DNA from: Methanomicrobium antiquum
Lineage (GTDB): Archaea; Halobacteriota; Methanomicrobia; Methanomicrobiales; Methanomicrobiaceae
Direction of reading: 5' to 3'
DNA: 64,000 bases
Assembly (NCBI RefSeq): GCF_029633915.1
Contig: NZ_CP091092.1
Coordinates: forward strand, 186,001-250,000
In this document: piece after piece, positions 52,241 to 60,885 of the stretch
How the letters are laid out: each line of letters starts with the position of its first letter
How positions within the stretch are numbered: position 1 is the first letter of the stretch
Translations under genes and position numbers: made by a program
Notes under the pieces: generated by a model
Seen by the model: the letters and a program-made list of their open reading frames with translations, nothing else
Databases searched by the model: none
Told to the model about the DNA's origin: nothing

Positions 52241-54268
52241 ATGGCAGAAAATCAGAAACCAAGAATTGGTGTATTCCTTTGCCACTGCGGTACAAACATC
52301 GCAGGTTCGTTATCAATAGATGATGTAATGGAATACGCAAAAAGCCTCCCTGATGTTGTAGTTGCTGACCAGTACCAGTATATGTGTTCAACACCTGGTC
52401 AGAACAAAATCATCGATGCAATCAAAGAGCATGACTTAAACGGAATTGTTGTAGCCGCATGTTCCCCTCGTTTGCACGAACCTACATTCAGAACTGCAAC
52501 AGCTGAAGGTGGTCTTAACAAATTCCGCTTTGAGATGGCAAACATCCGTGATCAGAACTCATGGGTTCACATGCATGACTGGGAAGGTTCAACAGAAAAG
52601 GCTAAAGATCAGGTCAGAATTGCAGTTGCAAAAGCAAGACTCTTAGAAGACCTTCAGCCAAAAAGTGTGCCTGTCGAGCACGCGGCATTGGTTGTCGGTG
52701 CAGGTGTCGGCGGTATGCAGGCGGCGCTTGACCTTGCAAACGCAGGAATCAAGACATATCTTGTAGAAAAAGATCCGACAATCGGTGGAAGAATGTCACA
52801 GCTTGACAAGACTTTCCCGACACTTGACTGTTCACAGTGTATCTTAACACCAAAGATGGTGGATGCAGGACGTCACCCAAACATCATCTTAAAGACCTAC
52901 ACAGAAGTTGAAAATGTAGAAGGATACATTGGAAACTTTGAGATAACCCTCCGTAAAAAAGCACGTGGTACATACGACGGTGCTGAGATGAAGGCGGCCG
53001 GAATCGAAGGTTCCGGATGTAACGGCTGTGGTGACTGTGCAGAGGTATGCCCTGTAATCAAGCCAAATCCCTTCGAGATGGGAATGGCGCCAAGAAAGGC
53101 AATTTACATATACCACCCGCAGGTTATGCCGCTTCAGTACACAATTGACTTTGAATCGTGTGTAAAATGTGGTCTTTGTAAAGAGATCTGTGGTCCGGAG
53201 AAGAATGCAATCAATCTGGATATGGCAGATGAACTTGAAAAAGTAAAGGTAGGATGTGTCATTCTTGCAACAGGATATGATTTGATTCCAATCGAAGACA
53301 AGACTGAATGGGGTTACAAGAGATACGAAAACGTAATCACCGGTCTTGAATTTGAGCGTTTAATCTGTGCATCTGGGCCGACAGGCGGACACTTAATACG
53401 CCCGTCTGACGGAGTCACACCGATGAAAGTCGGATTTGTACTTTGTGCAGGTTCAAGAGACAACACCGGCGGAGTTGCAAAACCATACTGTTCCAGATTC
53501 TGTTGCATGTATTCACTAAAGCATGCTCACCAGGTAATGGAGAAGATTCCGGGATGTCAGCCATACATCTTCTATATGGATATCAGATCCTTTGGAAAGA
53601 TGTACGAAGAGTTCTACTATCGTATCCAGAATGAGGGATGTAAATTCATCCGCGGACGTGTTTCATCTATCAGAGAAGATCCTGTCACAAAGAATGTATC
53701 TGTGTTGACAGAAGACACATTACTTGGAAGGCCGGTCACAGTAGAATGTGATATGGTAGTCCTTGCGGCAGCAATTCAGCCAAAGCCTGATGCAGAGCGT
53801 ATTCGCCAGATGTTTGGTATTTCAAAGTCCCAGGACGGATGGTACCTTGAGGCACACCCGAAATTAAACCCTTGCGGTACAACAACAGCAGGTATTTTCC
53901 TTGCAGGTGTATGCCAGGGACCAAAGGATATCCCTGACACAGTAGCACAGGCAGAAGGAGCGGCATCTGCGGCAAGCATTCCTATTCACCAGGGTGAAGT
54001 TCAGCTTGAGCCTTACTTTGCACAGTGTGTAGAGGAGCTTTGTGCAGGATGTGGAATGTGTGTTCCACAATGTCCATACAGTGCCCTATCATTAATTGAA
54101 AAAGACGGAAGACAGGTTATGACAGTAACCGAAGCAAAATGCAAAGGATGCGGTACATGCGGAGGATTCTGCCCAGGTGGAGCAATTCGTATGCAGCACT
54201 TCACAAGTCCCCAGATTGTTGCACAGATTGATGCATTTTTACTTGGCGGACGCGGAGGTGAACAGTAA
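52241..54268 (+). CDS. hdrA: Heterodisulfide reductase subunit A
   Basis: 675 residues. Flavin-bifurcating subunit that splits electrons between ferredoxin and HdrB. The N-terminal Fe-S part has FLCHCGTNIAG and YMCSTPGQNKI; the FAD domain has VVGAGVGGMQAALDLANAGI and GGRMSQLDKTFPTLDCSQCIL; an inserted ferredoxin domain shows CNGCGDCAEVCP and CVKCGLCKEICG; the C-terminal ferredoxin domain shows CAGCGMCVPQCP and CKGCGTCGGFCP. A YCSRFCCMYSLKHA motif with Cys is intact, where some methanococci encode selenocysteine. It is separated from mvhD by less than a codon (the stop and start overlap). Confidence 0.96.
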   Translation: MAENQKPRIGVFLCHCGTNIAGSLSIDDVMEYAKSLPDVVVADQYQYMCSTPGQNKIIDAIKEHDLNGIVVAACSPRLHEPTFRTATAEGGLNKFRFEMANIRDQNSWVHMHDWEGSTEKAKDQVRIAVAKARLLEDLQPKSVPVEHAALVVGAGVGGMQAALDLANAGIKTYLVEKDPTIGGRMSQLDKTFPTLDCSQCILTPKMVDAGRHPNIILKTYTEVENVEGYIGNFEITLRKKARGTYDGAEMKAAGIEGSGCNGCGDCAEVCPVIKPNPFEMGMAPRKAIYIYHPQVMPLQYTIDFESCVKCGLCKEICGPEKNAINLDMADELEKVKVGCVILATGYDLIPIEDKTEWGYKRYENVITGLEFERLICASGPTGGHLIRPSDGVTPMKVGFVLCAGSRDNTGGVAKPYCSRFCCMYSLKHAHQVMEKIPGCQPYIFYMDIRSFGKMYEEFYYRIQNEGCKFIRGRVSSIREDPVTKNVSVLTEDTLLGRPVTVECDMVVLAAAIQPKPDAERIRQMFGISKSQDGWYLEAHPKLNPCGTTTAGIFLAGVCQGPKDIPDTVAQAEGAASAASIPIHQGEVQLEPYFAQCVEELCAGCGMCVPQCPYSALSLIEKDGRQVMTVTEAKCKGCGTCGGFCPGGAIRMQHFTSPQIVAQIDAFLLGGRGGEQ

Positions 54269-54693
54269 TGGCAGAAGGAGATTGGAGACCTAAGATTATT
54301 GCAATTATATGTAACTGGTGTTCATACGCCGGTGCAGATCTTGCAGGTGGAGCACGTATCCAGTACCCGCCGGATATCCGTGCAATACGTGTAATGTGTA
54401 CCGGACGTGTAGATCCCCTTTTCATCATGAAAGCATTTCAGGATGGAGCAGACGGAGTCTTAGTATCCGGATGCCACTTCGGTGACTGCCATTACCTTGA
54501 AGGAAATTACAAATGCGCAAAACGCATGTTCCTTGTCAAAAATGTTCTCAAAAATATCGGTATTGACGATAAGAGACTTAGAATGACATTCGTTTCAGCA
54601 TCAGAAGGTGCAAAATGGGGTCATGTTATGGAAGATGTCGTAAAGACTGTAAATGAACTGGGTCCAAGCCCGCTGACCGAGAGAAAGGACTAA
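54268..54693 (+). CDS. mvhD: MvhD/FrhD-type 2Fe-2S electron-transfer subunit
   Basis: 141 residues. Passes electrons from a hydrogenase or formate dehydrogenase to HdrA. The five conserved Cys (C15, C18, C44, C69, C74) in CNWCSYAGAD, MCTGRVDP and VSGCHFGDCHYLEGN make up the 2Fe-2S site region of the family. The stop of hdrA and this start share one base. No hydrogenase (mvhAG) or formate dehydrogenase (fdhAB) genes are found in the window, so the electron donor is encoded elsewhere. Confidence 0.95.
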   Translation: MAEGDWRPKIIAIICNWCSYAGADLAGGARIQYPPDIRAIRVMCTGRVDPLFIMKAFQDGADGVLVSGCHFGDCHYLEGNYKCAKRMFLVKNVLKNIGIDDKRLRMTFVSASEGAKWGHVMEDVVKTVNELGPSPLTERKD

Positions 54694-54719
54694 TCTCAAT
54701 AATTTTTTAGGTGATAATT

Positions 54720-55118
54720 GTGGCAGAAAAAATTGAATTAAACCTTATATCGGGCAGGACTATTCAGCAGGGAGTATCTATGGAGGCAGGCAAGGAAAAG
54801 CCGGCCTACCGTGATGCCTGTGGTATTATTGAGCTAAACGCTGCTGATATCAAAAAACTTGGCATATGGCAGGGATCAAATGTCCGTGTTACAAGTCTGT
54901 ATGGTACAGTTGTAGTAAAGGCAATTGAAGGATTACAGAAGGTTGACGAAGGTATGGGCTGGATCCCTATGGGCCCGTGGGCCAACCGTGTAATCAACCC
55001 AAATACCTACTCAACAGGCATGCCGACATTCAAAGGTGTGATGGTCAGTGTCACACCTGAACCAAGTGGAAAGGTACTCAGTTCACTGGAAGTAATTGAG
55101 GAAGGGCTTGCTCTATAA
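54720..55118 (+). CDS. fwdD: Formylmethanofuran dehydrogenase subunit D
   Basis: 132 residues from GTG at 54720, chosen because AGGTGAT lies just upstream and an earlier GTG at 54711 falls inside it. The molybdopterin-dinucleotide binding domain of the DMSO-reductase family is recognisable: NAADIKKLGIWQGSNVRVTS, YGTVVVKAIE and MGPWANRVINPNTYSTGMPTFKGV. It covers the pterin of the FwdB active site. It is followed by fwdB after 12 bases. Confidence 0.93.
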   Translation: MAEKIELNLISGRTIQQGVSMEAGKEKPAYRDACGIIELNAADIKKLGIWQGSNVRVTSLYGTVVVKAIEGLQKVDEGMGWIPMGPWANRVINPNTYSTGMPTFKGVMVSVTPEPSGKVLSSLEVIEEGLAL

Positions 55119-55130
55119 GGTGATGTAAAT

Positions 55131-56444
55131 ATGTCAAAAATAATAACCGATGTGGTATGTCCGTTTTGCGGCACGCTTTGTGATGATCTTGAAGTCACTG
55201 TATCAGATGACGGCAAGAAACTTATTGACGTAAGCAATGCGTGTGCAATCGGTGCCATGAAATTCCTCCATTCCCAGGCAGAAGATCGTTTGACAAAGCC
55301 GCGTATGAGAAATGAGGATGGTTCATGGAGGGACGTATCCTATGAAGAGGCCGCTGATTTTACAGCAAATATGCTTGCAAACTCAAAAAAGCCTCTTATG
55401 TACGGGTGGAGTTCAACAAACTGTGAAGCCCAGAGTGTTGGTTCAACAATTGGAGAACTTATTGGCGCACAGATGGACAACACTGCGACAGTATGTCACG
55501 GTACAACTTTAATTGCTGTACAGGATGTCGGTGTACCAAGCTGTACTTTAGGTGAGGTAAAAAACCGTGCTGATATGATTATCTACTGGGGAGGAAACCC
55601 TGCGCATGCACATCCAAGACACATGAGCAGATATTCAATGTATCCGCGTGGTTTTTTCACAGCAAAAGGACACAGAGGAAGAACCCTTGTTGTAGTTGAT
55701 CCAAGAGACACAGACTCTGCAAGTCTTGCAGATATCCATCTTAAAGTTGAGCAGGGAAGAGATTACGAACTTTTAAGTGCACTTCGTGTTGCCTTCCGCG
55801 GCGAGGTTTTACCAGACTTTGTTGCAGGAATACCCAAAGAGAAGATCTACGAAGTTGCAGAAAAGATGAAGGTCGCAAGATTTGGTGTAATTTTCTTTGG
55901 AATGGGTGTAACACAGACTCTCTCAAAGAATCATAACATTGATATTGCAATTCAGGTAACACGTGACCTTAATGAATACACAAAGTTCTGCATTATGCCA
56001 ATGCGTGGCCATTACAATGTTACCGGCTCCGGAGAGGTATGGGGATGGCAGTTCGGGTTCCCTTTCTGTGTAGATCTTTCAAGAGGTTTTGCACGTTATA
56101 ATCCGGGTGAGTCTTCTTCCAATGACCTGCTGGTTAGAGGAGAGCTTGACTCAGCATTCATTATTGGAAGTGATCCTGGTGCACACTTCCCGTTCGGATC
56201 TGTAAAGAAGATGAACGAGATTCCATGTGTCTGTGTTGATCCGCATATTACCCCGACAACAGTTGTTGCAGATCTTCACGTTCCTGTAGCTTTTGTCGGC
56301 GTTGAGGTAGGCGGCTGTGCATATAGAATGGACAGTGTTCCTATTGAGACAAAGAAAGTGGTTGACGCTCCTGAAGGAATGATTACAGATGAGGAGTTTT
56401 TGAAAATGGTTCTTGAACGCCTTCAGAAGATCAAGGGAGTGTGA
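55131..56444 (+). CDS. fwdB: Formylmethanofuran dehydrogenase subunit B
   Basis: 437 residues. Active-site subunit that binds tungsten- or molybdopterin and reduces CO2 to formate. The 4Fe-4S motif is CPFCGTLCDD plus NACAIG (C10, C13, C17, C38), and the metal-ligand Cys is C122 in TVCHGTT, a position that is selenocysteine in some methanogens. WGGNPAHAHPRHMSRY and MGRGHYNVTG-like MRGHYNVTGSGEVWGW follow as pterin contacts. Whether it uses W or Mo cannot be told from the sequence. Its last codon overlaps the leader of fwdA. Confidence 0.95.
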   Translation: MSKIITDVVCPFCGTLCDDLEVTVSDDGKKLIDVSNACAIGAMKFLHSQAEDRLTKPRMRNEDGSWRDVSYEEAADFTANMLANSKKPLMYGWSSTNCEAQSVGSTIGELIGAQMDNTATVCHGTTLIAVQDVGVPSCTLGEVKNRADMIIYWGGNPAHAHPRHMSRYSMYPRGFFTAKGHRGRTLVVVDPRDTDSASLADIHLKVEQGRDYELLSALRVAFRGEVLPDFVAGIPKEKIYEVAEKMKVARFGVIFFGMGVTQTLSKNHNIDIAIQVTRDLNEYTKFCIMPMRGHYNVTGSGEVWGWQFGFPFCVDLSRGFARYNPGESSSNDLLVRGELDSAFIIGSDPGAHFPFGSVKKMNEIPCVCVDPHITPTTVVADLHVPVAFVGVEVGGCAYRMDSVPIETKKVVDAPEGMITDEEFLKMVLERLQKIKGV

Positions 56445-56449
56445 TATCC

Positions 56450-58162
56450 ATGGCTGATTATATTATTAAAAACGGATTTGTTGTTGACCCGTCACTTGGT
56501 GTCAACTGTGAAAAGATGGATGTTGCCGTAAAGAACGGTAAGATTGTAGATGCTTCTGAAGTAAAAAGCCCCAAGACAATTGATGCCTCCGGCATGGTTG
56601 TAATGGCAGGCGCAGTTGATGTTCACTCCCATTCAGCAGGTCCTAAGGTTAATGTTGGAAGAAATTTCCGTCCGGAAGACAAACTCAATTATTACACTGC
56701 AAAGAAAGGCGTAAAACGTATGGAGTCTGGTTTTTCCGTACCGACTACTTTTTCGTCCGGCTACACATTTGCAAAGATGGGTTACGGCTTTGCAATGGAA
56801 GCAGCAATGCCTCCTCTTTATGCAAGACATGTTCATGAGGAGATAAGAGACACACCAATTATTGATGAGGGTGCTCTTCCTGTTCTTGGAAACAACTGGT
56901 TTGTAATGGAGTATCTCAAGAATCACGAAATTGAGAACACTGCAAGTTATATTGCATGGCTCCTTCGTGTGACAAAAGGATATGGTATAAAGTGCGTCAA
57001 CCCTGGCGGAACTGAAGCATGGGGATGGGGTATGAACTGTATCACACCTAATGATCCTGTTCCATACTTTGATGTAACTCCTAAAGAGATCATAAGAGGC
57101 TTAATTGAGGCAAATGAGTATCTCAGACTTCCGCATTCAATGCACCTTCATTCAAATTCACTGGGTGAGCCTGGAAATTACCAGATCACAATTGAATCAT
57201 TGAAGTGTGCTGAGGGAATTAAAGCAGATAATGACTTTGGCCGTGATCAGGTTCTGCACCATACACACCTGCAGTTCCATTCATACGGTGGCGAATCATA
57301 TGCATCAAAGTCTTTTGAGTCAAAATCAAAAGAAGTAATGGACTACGTCAACACAACAGATAATCTGACATTTGATATGGGTCAGGTCACACTTGATGAG
57401 ACCACAACAATGACTGCTGATGGTCCATTTGAGTATCATCTTTCACATATGAACAACCTGAAATGGGCAAACAAGGATGTTGAGCTGGAAACAGCCGCTG
57501 GTATTGTTCCGTTCATTTACAACCCAAACTCATTTATTGGTGTTGCGCAGTGGGCAATAGGTCTTGAACTTGCATTATATTGTAAGGACATGACAAAGTG
57601 TTATGTTACAACAGATGCACCAAATGCAGGTCCTATTCAGCGCTATCCGCGTGTAATTAAATGGCTTATGAGCTCTAAAGCACGTGAACAGATCCTGGAT
57701 GACTGCAAATACGGGGACTCAGTACGCTCACAGTGTTACATTGGTGAAATTGATCGTGAACTTTCACTTTATGAGATTGCACTGATGACACGTGTAGGAG
57801 CTTCAAAATGTCTTGGTCTTTCCAGCATGTTTGGTTCACTCAAACCTGGTATGGAAGGAGACGTGTCTGTTTATGCGTACAACCCTGAAACTGATGACGA
57901 CCCTGAAAAGATCGAGCAGGCATTTGGCAATGCAAGATACTTCATAAAGAGAGGAGAGCTCATCATCAACGAAGGAGAGATAATCAGCAATGGTAACAAG
58001 CGCACATTCTGGGTCAACCCGGGAATGGAGCTTACATCTCAGGTTGAGCGTGATGTAACAGAGCGCTTTAAGAAGTACTACACTGTTACACAGAACAACT
58101 ACGAGGTAAAAGAGCATCATTATATGCCAAACCCGTATGAGATTGAGGTAAAAGCTGTATAA
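56450..58162 (+). CDS. fwdA: Formylmethanofuran dehydrogenase subunit A
   Basis: 570 residues from ATG at 56450 (three earlier codons from GTG 56441 overlap fwdB). Amidohydrolase-type subunit that condenses formate with methanofuran. The zinc ligands H59 and H61 are in DVHSHS, the Lys expected to be carboxylated is in GIKCVNPGG, further ligands in LPHSMHLHSN and LHHTHLQFHSYGG, and the catalytic Asp in TTDAPNAGP. The rest aligns with the second fwdA at 60882 throughout. Followed by fwdC after 17 bases with TGGAGGT. Confidence 0.95.
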   Translation: MADYIIKNGFVVDPSLGVNCEKMDVAVKNGKIVDASEVKSPKTIDASGMVVMAGAVDVHSHSAGPKVNVGRNFRPEDKLNYYTAKKGVKRMESGFSVPTTFSSGYTFAKMGYGFAMEAAMPPLYARHVHEEIRDTPIIDEGALPVLGNNWFVMEYLKNHEIENTASYIAWLLRVTKGYGIKCVNPGGTEAWGWGMNCITPNDPVPYFDVTPKEIIRGLIEANEYLRLPHSMHLHSNSLGEPGNYQITIESLKCAEGIKADNDFGRDQVLHHTHLQFHSYGGESYASKSFESKSKEVMDYVNTTDNLTFDMGQVTLDETTTMTADGPFEYHLSHMNNLKWANKDVELETAAGIVPFIYNPNSFIGVAQWAIGLELALYCKDMTKCYVTTDAPNAGPIQRYPRVIKWLMSSKAREQILDDCKYGDSVRSQCYIGEIDRELSLYEIALMTRVGASKCLGLSSMFGSLKPGMEGDVSVYAYNPETDDDPEKIEQAFGNARYFIKRGELIINEGEIISNGNKRTFWVNPGMELTSQVERDVTERFKKYYTVTQNNYEVKEHHYMPNPYEIEVKAV

Positions 58163-58179
58163 TTTTGGAGGTTAAATAA

Positions 58180-58980
58180 ATGAACAAAGTAGAATTAACC
58201 ATTAAAAAGCAGCCGGAACTTTATCTTGAAGCAGACAATATCACCCCTGATGTATTTGCAGGAAAATCAGCCGATGACATAATGGCGCTCAATGTTTATG
58301 AGGGAAATGCAATTCATAAACTTGGAGATTTCTTCACAGTTGCAGGATCAGCCGGAGAGACAGCTGCAGATACTAAGATTATTGTTAAAGGCAATCTTGA
58401 ACGCGTAAAATGGATTGGCACAAAGATGACAGCCGGAGAGGTTGTTGTCGAAAGCAACATGGATATGTATGCAGGTGCTTTCATGGCAGGCGGAAAAATT
58501 CTCGTTAAAGGAAATGCGGGTCATTTCACCGGACTTGGTATGACCGGAGGAGAACTTCATGTTACAGGCAATGCAGGCAACTATCTTGGTGCAGCATACC
58601 GTGGTGACTGGCGTGGAATGCAAGGCGGCATTCTTCGTGTAGACGGCGATGCAGGTTCAGACGTTGGAACATTCATGCGTGGCGGTGAAATTATCATCGG
58701 CGGAAACACAGATGTCCATGTAGGAACTCACCAGGAAGGCGGAAAGATTGTTGTTAAAGGCAATCTGAAGAGCAAAGTCGGCGGACAGATGGTGAAGGGA
58801 GAAATAATTGTATTTGGAACCATTGATGTCATGATGCCCGGATTTGTGCACCGCGATAATGTCGATCTGGAAGTAGATGGCACCAAGGCTACCTTTAAGC
58901 GCTTTGAGGGTGATCTCGGCGAGAGACATCCAAAATCAAAAGGACAGGTAGTTTACGGTCAGTTATACATAAAACAATAA
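58180..58980 (+). CDS. fwdC: Formylmethanofuran dehydrogenase subunit C
   Basis: 266 residues. Right-handed beta-helix of repeating GG-x-I/V-x-V-x-G-x-A/T turns (for example GGKILVKGNAGHFTG, GGELHVTGNAGNYLG, GGEIIIGGNTDVHVG, GGKIVVKGNLKSKVG), the glutamate-synthase alpha C-terminal fold, which supports the complex and the FwdA-FwdB tunnel. It ends the plus-strand operon; beyond it is the left end of an insertion sequence 31 bases on. Confidence 0.94.
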   Translation: MNKVELTIKKQPELYLEADNITPDVFAGKSADDIMALNVYEGNAIHKLGDFFTVAGSAGETAADTKIIVKGNLERVKWIGTKMTAGEVVVESNMDMYAGAFMAGGKILVKGNAGHFTGLGMTGGELHVTGNAGNYLGAAYRGDWRGMQGGILRVDGDAGSDVGTFMRGGEIIIGGNTDVHVGTHQEGGKIVVKGNLKSKVGGQMVKGEIIVFGTIDVMMPGFVHRDNVDLEVDGTKATFKRFEGDLGERHPKSKGQVVYGQLYIKQ

Positions 58981-59011
58981 ATCTTTTTTTTTGATGTTTT
59001 TTATCTTTGTA

Positions 59012-59984
59012 GTATCCCGAATTCATTTTACATATATTAACCTTACGCATACATCCACCTCTGTGCATAGTTCATAATTCTTTCAGGAGGAAGTCTGTAG
59101 AAGAAGACGTTTGCAGGCTGATCATAATCCAGACTGCTATGAGGCTTTAATTCATTATGCCAACTAACTACAGCATCTATAGAGCCAAATTTTTCAACTC
59201 TTCCTTCAACTTCACCAAAGAATCTCTCTCTCTTTCCATTTGTCTGAGAATGATGAACTATGGCTCTAATCTGTTTAATGCCGTGAAATTCAAGGAATTT
59301 CTTAAAATTATGATCTGCTGTTTCAGAATTTCTTGCAGAGACAAACTGTGTTCCATTATCTGTTAAAATTTCTCTTGGAATTCCATATTGCTCAAATCCT
59401 GTTTCAAGAACTTTGATGGCATTCATTGTTGTTGGCCTGTCAAATACTCCATAACAGGTGACCAGACGGGAAGAATCATCAATAAATGCAACTAACCAGT
59501 AATCATTATTATTCAATTTAACCAGTTTCCAGTCACCCTGCCATAGAGACATTGAATGTTCTCTCTCATATCTAACCCATTTTCTCTGACGACGTTTTTT
59601 CATACAAATCTCAACCCTTCCATGATTCAGGAGAACTCTATAGATTGTGTTATGGGGAATATGGATTTTAGTCTCCTTTTCAATCTTGTTCTCTAAATGA
59701 CAGGGACCAACAGAATATTTGTCATGATATGAAAGAATGAGATTTTCAATCTCATAGGGAATTTCTCCTGGTTTTCTTCCAGGAGTTTTTGGATATGGAT
59801 ATTGTCCTGTTTTCTCGTAAGAGCTGATAATTTGATAAATTCTTTGTCTGGTTACGCTATGATATTCTGCAAGTTCCCTGACAGGTTTCCCTTTTTTCCA
59901 TTGACGAATGATCCCACGTATATCTCGTTCGGATAATTTGCCCACATCAATATATAAATCTGGTGTCAAATTATTTCGGGATAC
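59012..59984 (-). mobile_element. IS481-like insertion sequence
   Basis: About 973 bp with imperfect inverted repeats of 21 bp matching at 18 positions (59012-59032 and 59964-59984), each beginning GTATCCCGAA. One transposase gene lies on the minus strand. I see no clear target-site duplication. The element sits between the ends of two convergent fwd operons. Confidence 0.7.
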
Positions 59985-59987
59985 CAT
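59043..59987 (-). CDS. IS481-family DDE transposase
   Basis: 314 residues in the longest frame; the first few codons overlap the terminal repeat, so the true start may be the TTG at 59969 or the GTG at 59945. The N-terminal helix-turn-helix (VRELAEYHSVTRQRIYQIISSY) is followed by a linker with RQRKWVRYEREHSM and the rve integrase core with D in LVAFIDDSSRL, D in LTDNGTQF and E in HSQTNGKRERFFGEVEG. The reading frame is intact, so the element may be active. Confidence 0.9.
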   Translation of the reverse strand: MVSRNNLTPDLYIDVGKLSERDIRGIIRQWKKGKPVRELAEYHSVTRQRIYQIISSYEKTGQYPYPKTPGRKPGEIPYEIENLILSYHDKYSVGPCHLENKIEKETKIHIPHNTIYRVLLNHGRVEICMKKRRQRKWVRYEREHSMSLWQGDWKLVKLNNNDYWLVAFIDDSSRLVTCYGVFDRPTTMNAIKVLETGFEQYGIPREILTDNGTQFVSARNSETADHNFKKFLEFHGIKQIRAIVHHSQTNGKRERFFGEVEGRVEKFGSIDAVVSWHNELKPHSSLDYDQPANVFFYRLPPERIMNYAQRWMYA

Positions 59988-60099
59988 ACTGACGTAACTA
60001 ATGCAAAAACTTTTTTGATAATGATATTTTAAGAAATCAGAATGTGAGTATGGTAAATACTGGGTGAAGTATCAACTGGAAAAAAAGAATATTTAGGTA

Positions 60100-60885
60100 T
60101 TATTTAGTTTTTCGGTCCTGTTTTGCAACAAATATTTTGCCTTTATGGCTTCTGTTTGCATAATCTCCTTCGTAGACTATGAACTCTTTTTTGAAATCAG
60201 GGTTAAATACAGATTCTGTCTTTTTAAAAGTCGGAAGAATATCTTTTGCCTCTCCTAAAATATAGCATGTTCCTCCTCTCATGTTTGCACAGGGTGTATC
60301 GGTATTGCCATATATGGTTAATCCTCCTTTTAGCATTTCGGCACCTGGCATACTGCCTGCACTGCCTTTACAGATAATTTCTCCTCCTGCCATGAACTCT
60401 CCTATGAAATCACCTGCATTACCTTCAACTGTAATTTTTCCCCCAAGAATACCTGTTTTTTCTCCTCTGTATCCTGAGCCGCAATAATGGCCGGTATTTC
60501 TCCTGCATATAATCTCACCGCCTTTCATCTCACGGCCAAGCCATGAATCGGAATTCCCGCTGATTTCAATAACACCGCCGCTCATGAAATTTCCGCAGTG
60601 CATTCCGATATTTCCGTTGACAGTAATTTTTCCATCCTTCATGTATTCGCCGACACGCTTCACAAAAAAACAGTTACCATTAATTTCAATTTCAACATCT
60701 TTTTCAGAATCTGCTTTACCTGATGTTTTAACTTCAAAAATTTCCGAAATATTCTTTTCCCTGTTTCCACCCCATATCTTTATCTCCTCTGCTTCTTTTT
60801 CAAGAAAGGTGACAGGTGTTATGGCTTCAGCTTCAACCGGAATAAATGGATTTTTTCTGGGTTTAAGAGTCAGCTCAATTTTCAT
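60100..60885 (-). CDS. fwdC: Formylmethanofuran dehydrogenase subunit C, second copy
   Basis: 261 residues of the same beta-helix family as 58180-58980, with repeats such as DGKITVNGNIGMHCG, GGVIEISGNSDSWLG, GGEIICRRNTGHYCG and GGKITVEGNAGDFIG. The two FwdC proteins are clearly paralogous but far from identical. It overlaps the preceding fwdA by 4 bases and is the last gene of the minus-strand operon. The C-terminal end (HKGKIFVAKQDRKTK) is basic and differs from the first copy. Confidence 0.9.
   Translation of the reverse strand: MKIELTLKPRKNPFIPVEAEAITPVTFLEKEAEEIKIWGGNREKNISEIFEVKTSGKADSEKDVEIEINGNCFFVKRVGEYMKDGKITVNGNIGMHCGNFMSGGVIEISGNSDSWLGREMKGGEIICRRNTGHYCGSGYRGEKTGILGGKITVEGNAGDFIGEFMAGGEIICKGSAGSMPGAEMLKGGLTIYGNTDTPCANMRGGTCYILGEAKDILPTFKKTESVFNPDFKKEFIVYEGDYANRSHKGKIFVAKQDRKTK

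Noticed and set aside
52241-54268. In-frame TGA selenocysteine in hdrA or fwdB as in some methanococci
   Set aside because: The hdrA and both fwdB frames are uninterrupted and have Cys codons at the relevant positions.
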